A stretch of DNA of 64,000 bases, from assembly GCA_965214525.1 (NCBI GenBank), contig OZ243959.1, positions 992,001 to 1,056,000 on the forward strand, in the 5' to 3' direction. Shown here piece after piece: positions 35,894 to 43,645 of this stretch. Each line of letters starts with the position of its first letter. The first letter of the stretch is position 1. The translations under genes were made by a program, and so were the position numbers. The DNA comes from Qipengyuania_B sp965214525. GTDB taxonomy: Bacteria; Pseudomonadota; Alphaproteobacteria; Sphingomonadales; Sphingomonadaceae. Below the pieces are notes generated by a model, which was given only the letters and a program-made list of their open reading frames with translations, made no database searches and was not told where the DNA came from.

Positions 35894-36076
35894 ATGCTGA
35901 ACCATCTTAAGAAACTGGGTCAGGATTGTTCCGGGGCGACTGCGGTTGAATACGGATTGATACTTGCTCTCATCTTTCTCGCTGCAGTTGGCGCCATTGG
36001 GTTCTTCGGAGACAGCGCAAACTCGATGTGGAACAATGTTAGCAACACAATGTCTAACGCTGTCAAGAAGGCCTAG
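35894..36076 (+). CDS. Flp family type IVb pilin 1
   Basis: A 60-aa prepilin. After a short basic leader (MLNHLKKLGQDCSG) comes the processing site, G followed by ATAVEYGLILALIFLAA, where a CpaA/TadV-type peptidase would cut after Gly and Glu5 of the mature pilin is conserved. GGAG lies 9 nt before the ATG. No Tad/Cpa assembly genes occur in the window, so export must rely on genes elsewhere. Confidence 0.9.
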   Translation: MLNHLKKLGQDCSGATAVEYGLILALIFLAAVGAIGFFGDSANSMWNNVSNTMSNAVKKA

Positions 36077-36133
36077 CAGCAAAAACTTTAGGCTTTTGTA
36101 AGGTAATACGACCATAAGACTGAATTGCTCGAT

Positions 36134-36154
36134 CCGGCTCGCGGGGAGAGCCGG
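36134..36154 (+). promoter_or_regulatory. Hairpin between the two pilin genes
   Basis: CCGGCTC and GAGCCGG form a 7-bp stem with loop GCGGGGA, about 30 nt before the second pilin start. It lacks a T-run, so it is more likely an mRNA stabiliser or processing site between the two pilin messages than a terminator. Confidence 0.4.
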
Positions 36155-36182
36155 GAACGAAGACTGAACCAGGAGATACGAT

Positions 36183-36368
36183 ATGACGTTCATGAACAAA
36201 CTGATCCGTGACGAAGACGGCGCGACCGCCATCGAATATGGTCTGATCGCTGCGCTCATCGCGGTTGCCATGATCACCGCGCTGGGCAGCGTCGGCGGCG
36301 GCGTGACCAACACGTTCAACACGGTTGGCGGCAAGCTGAACAACACCAGCTCGACGACTGCTGTCTAA
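36183..36368 (+). CDS. Flp family type IVb pilin 2
   Basis: A 61-aa prepilin with leader MTFMNKLIRDEDG, cleavage before ATAIEYGLIAALIAVAMITAL, and a short variable C-terminus rich in Thr and Asn. CAGGAG precedes the ATG. It shares the leader and helix type of the pilin just upstream but differs at the C-terminus, so the pair may be major and minor pilins or an old duplication. Followed by a strong terminator. Confidence 0.92.
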   Translation: MTFMNKLIRDEDGATAIEYGLIAALIAVAMITALGSVGGGVTNTFNTVGGKLNNTSSTTAV

Positions 36369-36403
36369 GCCTTAGTTCCACATAGCTAATCTTCAGACAG
36401 AAC

Positions 36404-36434
36404 GGGGCGGTGGGAGAAATCCCGCCGCCCCTTT
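36404..36434 (+). terminator. Intrinsic terminator of the pilin pair
   Basis: GGGGCGGTGGGA, loop GAAA, then TCCCGCCGCCCC and TTT: a near-perfect 12-bp GC stem 35 bp after the second pilin stop. It can also serve the convergent M48 peptidase gene from the other side. Confidence 0.75.
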
Positions 36435-36458
36435 CGTATGCCCGCGCAAACGAACGCG

Positions 36459-37937
36459 TTACCGACCCCGGACGACCAGCTTGACCTTTTGCCCCGCTTG
36501 CAGACCCTCGTCCGCGCGCAGGGAATTCAGCACGCGGAAGCGCGCTTCCTGGCCGCGCTCATACGCCATCCGTCGTGAAAGCGAAGAGACGGTATCGCCA
36601 GCCTTGACGGTAACGATATCGATTACGCGCGGAATGACCTGAGCAGCCTGTTGCGCCGAGATCCGTTCAACCGAGTTGAACATCGACCCGAAAATCTCGG
36701 TACGCCCCGCCGGCGCGATCGCGGTGAAATGATAGGCGCGGTCATTGGCAAATTCGTAAGCGAAAACGACAACATCCACAGCTCCGTTGTTCGAATTCAC
36801 GCGCGCCGTGCCGTAAGCCGCCGCTATGCCGTTTACCGTCGTACGCTGAATGCTTTGCGGTGCCAGACGCTGCTGTTCTCCGCCAAGCGCGTTGAACACC
36901 GACCCGATATAGGTGTTCAAATTGCCATTGTATGGAGCCAGGCTGAATTGTGCCTGCCCGCTCTGGCCATTGATACTGACGGAGCGCGTTCCATTGATGA
37001 TGTAAAAGCCTCTGGGAACTTCGAACGCCAGGCGCAAATCGGGATGGATGAAGCGGTTACCCTCGACCACGCCTTGCGACGGATCGTCACCATAGGTCAG
37101 CCCATCGATCCGCGTCAGGAATGTATCGCGGTTGGTTACGTTGCCTGTTGCCCCCTCGGCCCTGGTCAAGGCGTTGCGAACGCGGCTGGCGGGATCGGGG
37201 TGGGTCGATGCCCATTCCGGCACGGTCGCGTTGTTACGTCCTTGCAATTGCGCGTCGAGCTGGTTTTGCTCGGCAAGGCTTTGCAACACCGAACCCATCG
37301 CGCGCGGCTCGTAATTGGCGCCTGACAGATACCGTATCCCCAGCGCGTCCGCCTCCAGTTCCTGTTCGCGCGAATAGCTCAGGGTCAACATTTGCGAAGC
37401 CTGCAACGCGCCCCGGCCCAGCGTCTCCCCCAACGGATTGCTGCCAAGCAGAATGCCCGACAGGATAGCACCCGCGGCACCCAGCAAGCTGTTCTGCTGT
37501 GCCCGTGCCATCCGACGTTGCGAATGGCGTGCCGATACATGTCCTACTTCGTGGCCCAGCACCGCCGCCAGTTCCGCCTCGTTATCCATTAAGGTAACAA
37601 GTTGCCGGGTCGTGTAGACATACCCGCCCGGAATGGCGAAGGCGTTGTTGATCGATGAATTGAGCAGCGATACGGTAAAATCCGTCCGCGCGTTGGCCAG
37701 GCCTGATTGCACGGCGATATTCTGCCCGACCTGCTCGACATATTGCGCCTGGCTACCGGTCATCGCTCCCCCAAACTCGGCGAGCAATTGCGGATGTGCC
37801 TCGGCCCCCTGTTGTGCTTCTGACTGGGTAATCGGCGTCGAAGGCGATGGAATGTTCGCCATGCTAGCACAGCCGGCAAGCGTCACCGCCGCCGCTGTCG
37901 CGAACGAAGTCGTGCAGAGAAATTTCGTCTTGGTCAT
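36459..37937 (-). CDS. M48 family metallopeptidase lipoprotein with LysM-like C-terminus
   Basis: A 492-aa secreted lipoprotein: signal peptide with lipobox LAGC at residues 20-23, then an M48 peptidase with VLGHEVGHVSARHSQRRMA (HExxH) and the third ligand in EQELEADALGIRYL. The C-terminal 50 residues (VTVKAGDTVSSLSRRM to LQAGQKVKLVV) resemble a LysM peptidoglycan-binding repeat. Predicted to act in the periplasm, as BepA/YfgC-type proteins do on outer-membrane protein assembly; that specific role is inferred. Confidence 0.9.
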   Translation of the reverse strand: MTKTKFLCTTSFATAAAVTLAGCASMANIPSPSTPITQSEAQQGAEAHPQLLAEFGGAMTGSQAQYVEQVGQNIAVQSGLANARTDFTVSLLNSSINNAFAIPGGYVYTTRQLVTLMDNEAELAAVLGHEVGHVSARHSQRRMARAQQNSLLGAAGAILSGILLGSNPLGETLGRGALQASQMLTLSYSREQELEADALGIRYLSGANYEPRAMGSVLQSLAEQNQLDAQLQGRNNATVPEWASTHPDPASRVRNALTRAEGATGNVTNRDTFLTRIDGLTYGDDPSQGVVEGNRFIHPDLRLAFEVPRGFYIINGTRSVSINGQSGQAQFSLAPYNGNLNTYIGSVFNALGGEQQRLAPQSIQRTTVNGIAAAYGTARVNSNNGAVDVVVFAYEFANDRAYHFTAIAPAGRTEIFGSMFNSVERISAQQAAQVIPRVIDIVTVKAGDTVSSLSRRMAYERGQEARFRVLNSLRADEGLQAGQKVKLVVRGR

Positions 37938-38035
37938 ATCAAACCCCTTTTTGGTGACCGGATTGCCACTCCCCGACCGGTGTCTTGTATTGCAAAAAAG
38001 AGTGTTTCGCGCCGGTGTTGGTTCCCGAATGCGTC

Positions 38036-38980
38036 CTATACGGCCATGCGCAGAAACCGCTCTTCACGGGCCCGAAGGCGAGCAACTGGCTTCATGTCCG
38101 TCAATCGTGCAAGCTCCTCGTCAAGCGCGTCGGCCAGCGAGTTGGCGGTTTCGACCGGAGAGCGATGGGCCCCGCCGATGGGTTCAGCGATGATCCGGTC
38201 GATGATGCCCAAGCTTTTGAGTTGTGCCGCCGTAATCCGCATCGCCTCGGCCGCTTCCGGCGCCTTTTCCGCCGTGCGCCACAGGATCGATGCACATCCC
38301 TCTGGAGATATGACGGAATAAACCGCGTACTCCATCATCAACACCCGGTCGGCGCTTGCCAGGGCAACCGCGCCACCCGACCCACCTTCGCCCGTAATGG
38401 CAGAAATGATCGGGACCGGCAGATCGAGGCATGCTTCGGTCGATCGCGCGATTGCCTCGGCCTGCCCTCGTTCCTCTGCCTCGACGCCGGGAAAGGCACC
38501 CGACGTGTCGACCAGGGTGATGACCGGCAGGCCAAACCGCCCGGCCAATTGCATGAGCCGGATAGCCTTCCGATAGCCTTCGGGTTTGCCCATCCCGAAA
38601 TTATGGCGAATGCGGCTTTGGGTGTCGTTGCCCTTCTCCTGCCCGATCAGCATCACCCGTCGGCCCTTCAGGCAAGCAAATCCGCCAAGGATCGCTTGAT
38701 CGTCGCCGAACTGGCGGTCGCCGGCCAACGGGACGAAATCCTCAAAAGCGTCGACCACAAAATCGCGGAAATGCGGCCGGGCTGGATGGCGCGCCACCTG
38801 CGTCTTCTGCCAAGGCGAAAGCGAGCTATAAAGCTGGCGCAGCATCTGCGCGCTTTTCGATTCCAACCGTTCGATTTCCTCCGAAATGTCGATATCGTCC
38901 CCTTGCGAGGCGGTCCGCAACTCGGCAATCTTGGCCTCGAGCAGGGCAATCGGCTTTTCGAATTCCAGAAACGAGATCAT
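38036..38980 (-). CDS. accA: Acetyl-CoA carboxylase carboxyltransferase subunit alpha
   Basis: A 314-aa subunit that with AccD transfers CO2 from biotin to acetyl-CoA for fatty-acid synthesis. Conserved segments are MISFLEFEKPIALLEAKIAE, HNFGMGKPEGYRKAIRLM, TLVDTSGAFPGVEAEERGQ and EGGSGGAVALASADRVLM. The start at 38980 is chosen over a frame opening 12 codons earlier because family proteins begin with this segment. xerD ends 10 bp upstream on the same strand. Confidence 0.96.
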   Translation of the reverse strand: MISFLEFEKPIALLEAKIAELRTASQGDDIDISEEIERLESKSAQMLRQLYSSLSPWQKTQVARHPARPHFRDFVVDAFEDFVPLAGDRQFGDDQAILGGFACLKGRRVMLIGQEKGNDTQSRIRHNFGMGKPEGYRKAIRLMQLAGRFGLPVITLVDTSGAFPGVEAEERGQAEAIARSTEACLDLPVPIISAITGEGGSGGAVALASADRVLMMEYAVYSVISPEGCASILWRTAEKAPEAAEAMRITAAQLKSLGIIDRIIAEPIGGAHRSPVETANSLADALDEELARLTDMKPVARLRAREERFLRMAV

Positions 38981-38990
38981 GCGTCCGCCG

Positions 38991-39875
38991 CTAGTCTGTC
39001 CCAGTAAGCGCAGCAAGGGGATGGCGTTCGTTGACCAACCGTATCAACCGTTCTGCATCGACATGGGTGTAGATCTGCGTCGTGCTGATATCAGCATGTC
39101 CCAGAAGCGTTTGTAATACGCGCAGGTCCGCGCCCCCGCCCAGCAGGTGCGTGGCAAACGCATGGCGCAGGACATGCGGACTGACGCGCTCTGGCGGTAG
39201 ATCCGCGCGAACCGCCAGGGCTTTCATAACCTGGTAAAGGCGAATGCGTGTCAGATGGGTTTTGCCGGATGGAAACAGGAACCGTCCTGTGCGCCCGCGA
39301 ACGCTCACCCATTGCGACAGCGCCGCCAGCGCCCGGTGACTGACTGGCACCATCCGCGTGACGCCGCCCTTGCCGGTCACCGTCAGGAATGGATCGTCAC
39401 GCGCTACCGCATTCATCGGCAACGACACGAGTTCGCTTGCGCGAAGTCCGGAACCATAAAGAAGTTCGACGAACGCCAACTGCCGGATCGCGCTTTTCGC
39501 GCCCGACTGTGCCTCGATCTCTGCCTGATACAACAGGCGTTCCACATCCTGTAAAGATAATATCTTGGGCAGCGGCCGCTGCACTGCCGGCCTTATCAGC
39601 ACATGTGCCGGATCGTCCGGACGCAAACCTTCCTCTTCAGCGAAACGATAGAATTGTCGCACCGCAGATATCTTGCGAGCGGCGCTGCTGGCAGCAAGAT
39701 CGGTCCAGCGCTCGTTAAGACGTGCCAGGTCACCGGCTTTGACATCGCATAGCGGGCCAATCGTTTCCTCAGCCTGCCGCAGATCGCGTGTATATGCATC
39801 CAACGTATTCGGGGCGGCCCCCTGTTGCACCGCCATCATATCGAGGAATTCGCGCACGGGCGTGCTCAGACTCAT
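38991..39875 (-). CDS. xerD: Tyrosine recombinase XerD
   Basis: A 294-aa site-specific recombinase resolving chromosome dimers at dif with XerC. Catalytic residues are visible: Arg in YGSGLRASELVSL, Lys in TVTGKGG, HVLRHAFATHLL (HxxR), GHADISTTQIYTHV (His and nucleophile Tyr). The motif wording is of the XerD rather than XerC type. The start overlaps the stop of the upstream 628-aa gene. It is a housekeeping enzyme, not a phage integrase: no att site or phage genes surround it. Confidence 0.93.
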   Translation of the reverse strand: MSLSTPVREFLDMMAVQQGAAPNTLDAYTRDLRQAEETIGPLCDVKAGDLARLNERWTDLAASSAARKISAVRQFYRFAEEEGLRPDDPAHVLIRPAVQRPLPKILSLQDVERLLYQAEIEAQSGAKSAIRQLAFVELLYGSGLRASELVSLPMNAVARDDPFLTVTGKGGVTRMVPVSHRALAALSQWVSVRGRTGRFLFPSGKTHLTRIRLYQVMKALAVRADLPPERVSPHVLRHAFATHLLGGGADLRVLQTLLGHADISTTQIYTHVDAERLIRLVNERHPLAALTGTD

Positions 39876-41758
39876 CCTCTCGCAAACGCTTCCGCGGCGA
39901 TCATCCGCGCTTCCGCCCTCAGGCCGACGCGGTCCAGCGAAGATACGATTTGGTACAATTGCCGGGGGGTCATCTGTTCCCAGCTATCACCTTGCATTCC
40001 CAGCGCCGCCAACAGGACCACCAGGCCCTTGTTGTTTGCGGCCGCAGCCCGATCGATGGTTACCGCCCAGCGGGTACGAGCGGTAAGGTCGAGCCGCAAA
40101 CGCTCCTGCAATCCGGTACGCGCGCCGGAATCCAGCCGATCGAGACCGGCAAGTCCCGCCACCAGAAAGCGCGCTTTCCGGTTTTCGCCCGCCTCGTCCA
40201 CGAAGGTATCGACATCGCCCGACGATGCGATTGCGTCCGGCGCCGGATCGGCCAACGCTAACAGGGCCCATGCTTCGCTGCCATCTGCCACGACCTCCGC
40301 CCACAACATTGCATTGCGATCGAGTCCTGCTGTCAGCATGGATGCGATAAGGGGCGCTGCGAGCGGGGCGAAGCGCTCTCTCACCGGCAACCGGGCAGCT
40401 GCGTAGGCTGTCAGCACAACCCGGCCGTAATCCTGCACAGGGCTTCCGCCCCAAATCTGCTCGATCGCGTCCAACCGCGTTGCCGGGCGGTTGGCGACAT
40501 AGGCCGAACGGAGCAACTCAGCCAGTTCGCCGGCTTCGCCGCTCGCTCCGTATATTTGCGAATACAGGTCGATCATCGCATCGGCAGAAAGAATGCCTTC
40601 CGCACCGGCCAGCTGCGCCCCCCGGATACGAGTTTCGAGTGGCAGCATCGGCGCAGTCGCCTGAGCCCGCAGGTAATAAGGAGACAGATCTGCGGCCAAT
40701 TCTTCCGGCAAAGGCTCGCCGATCGCGTTGGCCAGGCCAAACCGCCACAGGGTAAGCTCGTCGACCTCATCCCATTCGACGTTCACCGCTCGCCGGCTTT
40801 GCCCTGCCGCGCTCGCGTATCGCTGGGCCAACAGCACATCGATGCGGTCCGCGATCCCGCTACGCCGCGCGCGTTCCAGATCTGCCTGCGCACGTGTCGC
40901 TTCGCCGGAATAGGCGTTGCAGATCGACAGAAGCATCTGCCATTGCGGACCCTCGCGATCGGTCCCGCGAAGGTTCGCAGCCGGGCAGATGCCAAGAATG
41001 TCACCAGTCGCCAGATAGGCGTCGACCGCTGGCCCGGTAAGCGCATCGTTCCACTCCGCCGTGTCGATCGATTGCACCAGACCCCTGGCCCCATCATGCT
41101 CGCCAATCCGGTTCAGCAATTGCGTTCTCAACGCCGCAAACTCGACCGCGCTCATCCCCGCTGGCGATGCCAGCCGACTGGCGAGCGCGCGCCGCAGCAG
41201 GATATGCCCCCAACGCGATACCAGGGGTCCGCGCGTCCCGCGAATGGTTGCTCGAACCAGCGAAGCGGGCTGGCGGGCGAACGTCTGGCTGGGCAATCCC
41301 CCTTGCGCTGGCGTCAGGAAGCCGACGCGGTCAAGCCTCCTGCGAGCTGCTGGCGGAATATCGAATTTCGAGCGTAGGCCAAGCCGTTCGTCAAGTTCGT
41401 CGGTAGAAAGGTTCTCCAGTTCCTCAAGCGTGGGCAAGTTCGCCAATTCGGCAGGCAACGGTGCCGGAGCCGCTATCTGCCTTTGCGAGGGAACTGGCGG
41501 CGCTTGCGCCGATCCGCCTTCGCCCGGCAAAGGCTGCACGATTTCGCCGGAACGCGTCGGCACCGGCGCAGGCACCCGAGTAGCGCCAGGGTTCGGGGTC
41601 CGCGCGGTGGCCGTCGCCCTGGGCGATGGGTCGGGCGTGGGTTCCGGAACGGGATCACCAAAAGCGGGTGGCAGCAACGGTTCCGGCGCTTCCTGAGCGA
41701 CGACCAGGCTCGACGCCAACCCGGCAACAGCGATCCCTGCCCACAGGCGATGTCTCAC
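39872..41758 (-). CDS. Exported hypothetical protein, 628 aa, proline-rich N-terminus
   Basis: The GTG at 41758 gives a signal peptide (VRHRLWAGIAVAGLASSLVVAQEAPEP). Then comes a Pro/Thr-rich linker (about residues 25-110), and an alpha-helical remainder with no recognised domain but short blocks resembling helical repeats (LERARRSGIADRIDVLLAQ; IYGASGEAGELAELLRSAYV). It probably resides in the periplasm or outer envelope. The longer open frame reaching 42409 is antisense to aroK and rejected. The GTG overlaps the stop of a 49-aa membrane peptide (GTGA), and the stop overlaps xerD, so the three form an operon. Confidence 0.75.
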   Translation of the reverse strand: MRHRLWAGIAVAGLASSLVVAQEAPEPLLPPAFGDPVPEPTPDPSPRATATARTPNPGATRVPAPVPTRSGEIVQPLPGEGGSAQAPPVPSQRQIAAPAPLPAELANLPTLEELENLSTDELDERLGLRSKFDIPPAARRRLDRVGFLTPAQGGLPSQTFARQPASLVRATIRGTRGPLVSRWGHILLRRALASRLASPAGMSAVEFAALRTQLLNRIGEHDGARGLVQSIDTAEWNDALTGPAVDAYLATGDILGICPAANLRGTDREGPQWQMLLSICNAYSGEATRAQADLERARRSGIADRIDVLLAQRYASAAGQSRRAVNVEWDEVDELTLWRFGLANAIGEPLPEELAADLSPYYLRAQATAPMLPLETRIRGAQLAGAEGILSADAMIDLYSQIYGASGEAGELAELLRSAYVANRPATRLDAIEQIWGGSPVQDYGRVVLTAYAAARLPVRERFAPLAAPLIASMLTAGLDRNAMLWAEVVADGSEAWALLALADPAPDAIASSGDVDTFVDEAGENRKARFLVAGLAGLDRLDSGARTGLQERLRLDLTARTRWAVTIDRAAAANNKGLVVLLAALGMQGDSWEQMTPRQLYQIVSSLDRVGLRAEARMIAAEAFARG

Positions 41759-41904
41759 GATGCCAAGTCCGGAACGGGTATATCCTGCTCGATGGTCCGT
41801 AGCGGCTCTTCGCCGCCGTCCAACCACGCCAGAAAGAGGATCACCGTTATCATTACCATCAAGCCTATGATTGCTGCACGTGAACTGACTGCCGAAAACC
41901 GCAT
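41755..41904 (-). CDS. Small single-pass membrane protein, 49 aa
   Basis: A short ORF with one strong hydrophobic segment (AAIIGLMVMITVILFLAWLD) and an acidic C-terminal tail ending PVPDLAS. Its TGA overlaps the GTG of the 628-aa exported protein. The overlap and the clean membrane helix argue that it is a real, translationally coupled gene. It is divergent from aroK, 62 bp away. Function unknown. Confidence 0.6.
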   Translation of the reverse strand: MRFSAVSSRAAIIGLMVMITVILFLAWLDGGEEPLRTIEQDIPVPDLAS

Positions 41905-41966
41905 GGATTCCAAAATCTGACCTTGAATCTTGCGCGGTCTCTAGCGCAACTCTAGGCCGACGGGCA

Positions 41967-42536
41967 ATGGCCCTCGCAGCGCAGACCCTGACGCCCGACG
42001 ACATCGAGCGTATCGCCTCCGCAATAGACCGTCCGATCGTCCTCGTCGGGCTGATGGGATCGGGTAAAAGCACTATCGGCCGACGATTGGCTGCGTTGCT
42101 TGATCGTCCGTTTTGCGATGCCGACGACGAGATCGAGATTGCCGCCGGAATGAAAGTAGCCGACATCTTCGAAACTTTCGGCGAGCCCTCCTTCCGCGAC
42201 GGGGAACGGCGCGTCATAGCGCGCATCATGGACGAGGCGCGTGGTGTTGTCGCAACGGGCGGCGGGGCGTTTTGCGATGCCACGACGAGGGCACTGATAT
42301 TGCAACGCGGATTGGCGGTGTGGCTTGATTGTGCCGTTCCTGTGTTGGTGGAGCGCACCGCGCGACGCGATACGAGGCCGTTGTTGAAAGGAGGCGAAGC
42401 CGGCGCCATCCTCGAACGTCTTTATCGGGAACGCCTGCCATTCTATGCGGAGGCACCGATCCGCGTACGCACGTCGGACGGGCCGCATCACCGCTCGGCA
42501 ATGCAGATCATCGAGGCTATTGACAAATGGCAGTAA
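41967..42536 (+). CDS. aroK: Shikimate kinase
   Basis: A 189-aa enzyme phosphorylating shikimate in aromatic amino-acid synthesis. Walker A is VGLMGSGKSTIGRRLA, with FCDADDEIE (substrate Asp), SFRDGERRVI and VVATGGGAFCD following. The last 10 nt overlap the aroB start, the usual aroK-aroB arrangement. Confidence 0.96.
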   Translation: MALAAQTLTPDDIERIASAIDRPIVLVGLMGSGKSTIGRRLAALLDRPFCDADDEIEIAAGMKVADIFETFGEPSFRDGERRVIARIMDEARGVVATGGGAFCDATTRALILQRGLAVWLDCAVPVLVERTARRDTRPLLKGGEAGAILERLYRERLPFYAEAPIRVRTSDGPHHRSAMQIIEAIDKWQ

Positions 42537-43636
42537 TCGACGTCGATCTTGCCGGGCGTTCGTATCACGTGCTGGTAGAACCGGGCCTGCTGAACGAGTG
42601 CGGCGTTCGGGCGCGCAAGTTTCTGCGCCGGCATGTTGTTCCGGTGGTAGCGGATGTGCATGCCAAACGATTGCACGGTGATCGGTTGGCGCATTCTCTC
42701 GTCTCAGCCGGATTCGCAATCGCCTGGTACGAGGTTGCTTCCGGCGAGGGATCGAAAAGCTGGCGGGAACTGGAACGGTTGGCTGACTGGCTGCTCGTCC
42801 AGGGGGTGGAGCGGGGCGATCACGTGTTCGCCCTGGGTGGCGGCGTGGTGGGTGACCTTGCCGGGTTTGCCTGTGCCATCGTCAAGCGCGGATGCGGGTT
42901 TGTACAATTGCCGACCACTCTGCTTGCACAGGTCGATTCTAGCGTTGGCGGAAAGACCGCGATCAACACCATTGCTGGCAAAAACCTTGTCGGCGCCTTT
43001 CATCAACCCTCGCTCGTGCTGGCCGATCTCGATTGTCTTGAAACGCTGCCGACGCGCCAGTTGCGGGCCGGTTATGCGGAAATCTTGAAGTACGGAGCGC
43101 TCGGCGACATCCGTTTCTTTGAATGGTTGGAAACGAATGCCGCGGGCGTTCTGGCGCTCGAGACCGCGCCGCTCGAGCACGCCGTGGCAACCAGCGTCGC
43201 CGCCAAAGCGCGCATTGTTGCCGAAGACGAGCGCGAATTGACCGGTCGCCGTGCGCTGCTCAACCTGGGGCACACGTTCGGACATGCGTTGGAGGCCGCC
43301 ACCGCATTTTCCGACCGGCTACTGCACGGCGAAAGCGTCGCACTGGGCATGGTGTTGGCGGCCCAGTATTCCGTGCGCCGCGGACTTTTGACGGCTGATA
43401 GAGCGGATCAGCTGACACGGGCGATCGATAAGGCGGGGCTACCGGCAGAAATCGCAGCACTGAAACTCGATTGCGACGGAGCGACTTTGGTCGGACACAT
43501 GCGGCAGGACAAGAAGATGGACGCGGGAACGCTGCCGTTCATCCTGCTGCACGATATCGGCAACGCCTTTGTCGCCAAAGATGTCGACCTTGCCGATGTT
43601 GCTCGCTTCCTTGACGAGCAATTGCAGGCGCATTGA
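42527..43636 (+). CDS. aroB: 3-Dehydroquinate synthase
   Basis: A 369-aa NAD- and metal-dependent cyclase, second step of the shikimate pathway. Conserved blocks include FALGGGVVGDLAGFACA, QLPTTLLAQVDSSVGGKTAIN, GKNLVGAFHQPS, metal ligands in NLGHTFGHALEAAT and HGESVALGMVLAA. It overlaps aroK by 10 nt and converges on pccA with 9 bp between stops. Confidence 0.97.
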   Translation: MAVIDVDLAGRSYHVLVEPGLLNECGVRARKFLRRHVVPVVADVHAKRLHGDRLAHSLVSAGFAIAWYEVASGEGSKSWRELERLADWLLVQGVERGDHVFALGGGVVGDLAGFACAIVKRGCGFVQLPTTLLAQVDSSVGGKTAINTIAGKNLVGAFHQPSLVLADLDCLETLPTRQLRAGYAEILKYGALGDIRFFEWLETNAAGVLALETAPLEHAVATSVAAKARIVAEDERELTGRRALLNLGHTFGHALEAATAFSDRLLHGESVALGMVLAAQYSVRRGLLTADRADQLTRAIDKAGLPAEIAALKLDCDGATLVGHMRQDKKMDAGTLPFILLHDIGNAFVAKDVDLADVARFLDEQLQAH

Positions 43637-43645
43637 CCGGCTCGG

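Noticed and set aside
38991..39875. Phage or island integrase
   Set aside because: Motifs and neighbours fit housekeeping XerD; no att repeats, tRNA junction or phage genes are nearby.
41759..42409. Upstream extension of the 628-aa exported protein to an 845-aa frame
   Set aside because: The extra residues are antisense to aroK and overlap the 49-aa membrane ORF; the GTG at 41758 gives a signal peptide and a coupled start.
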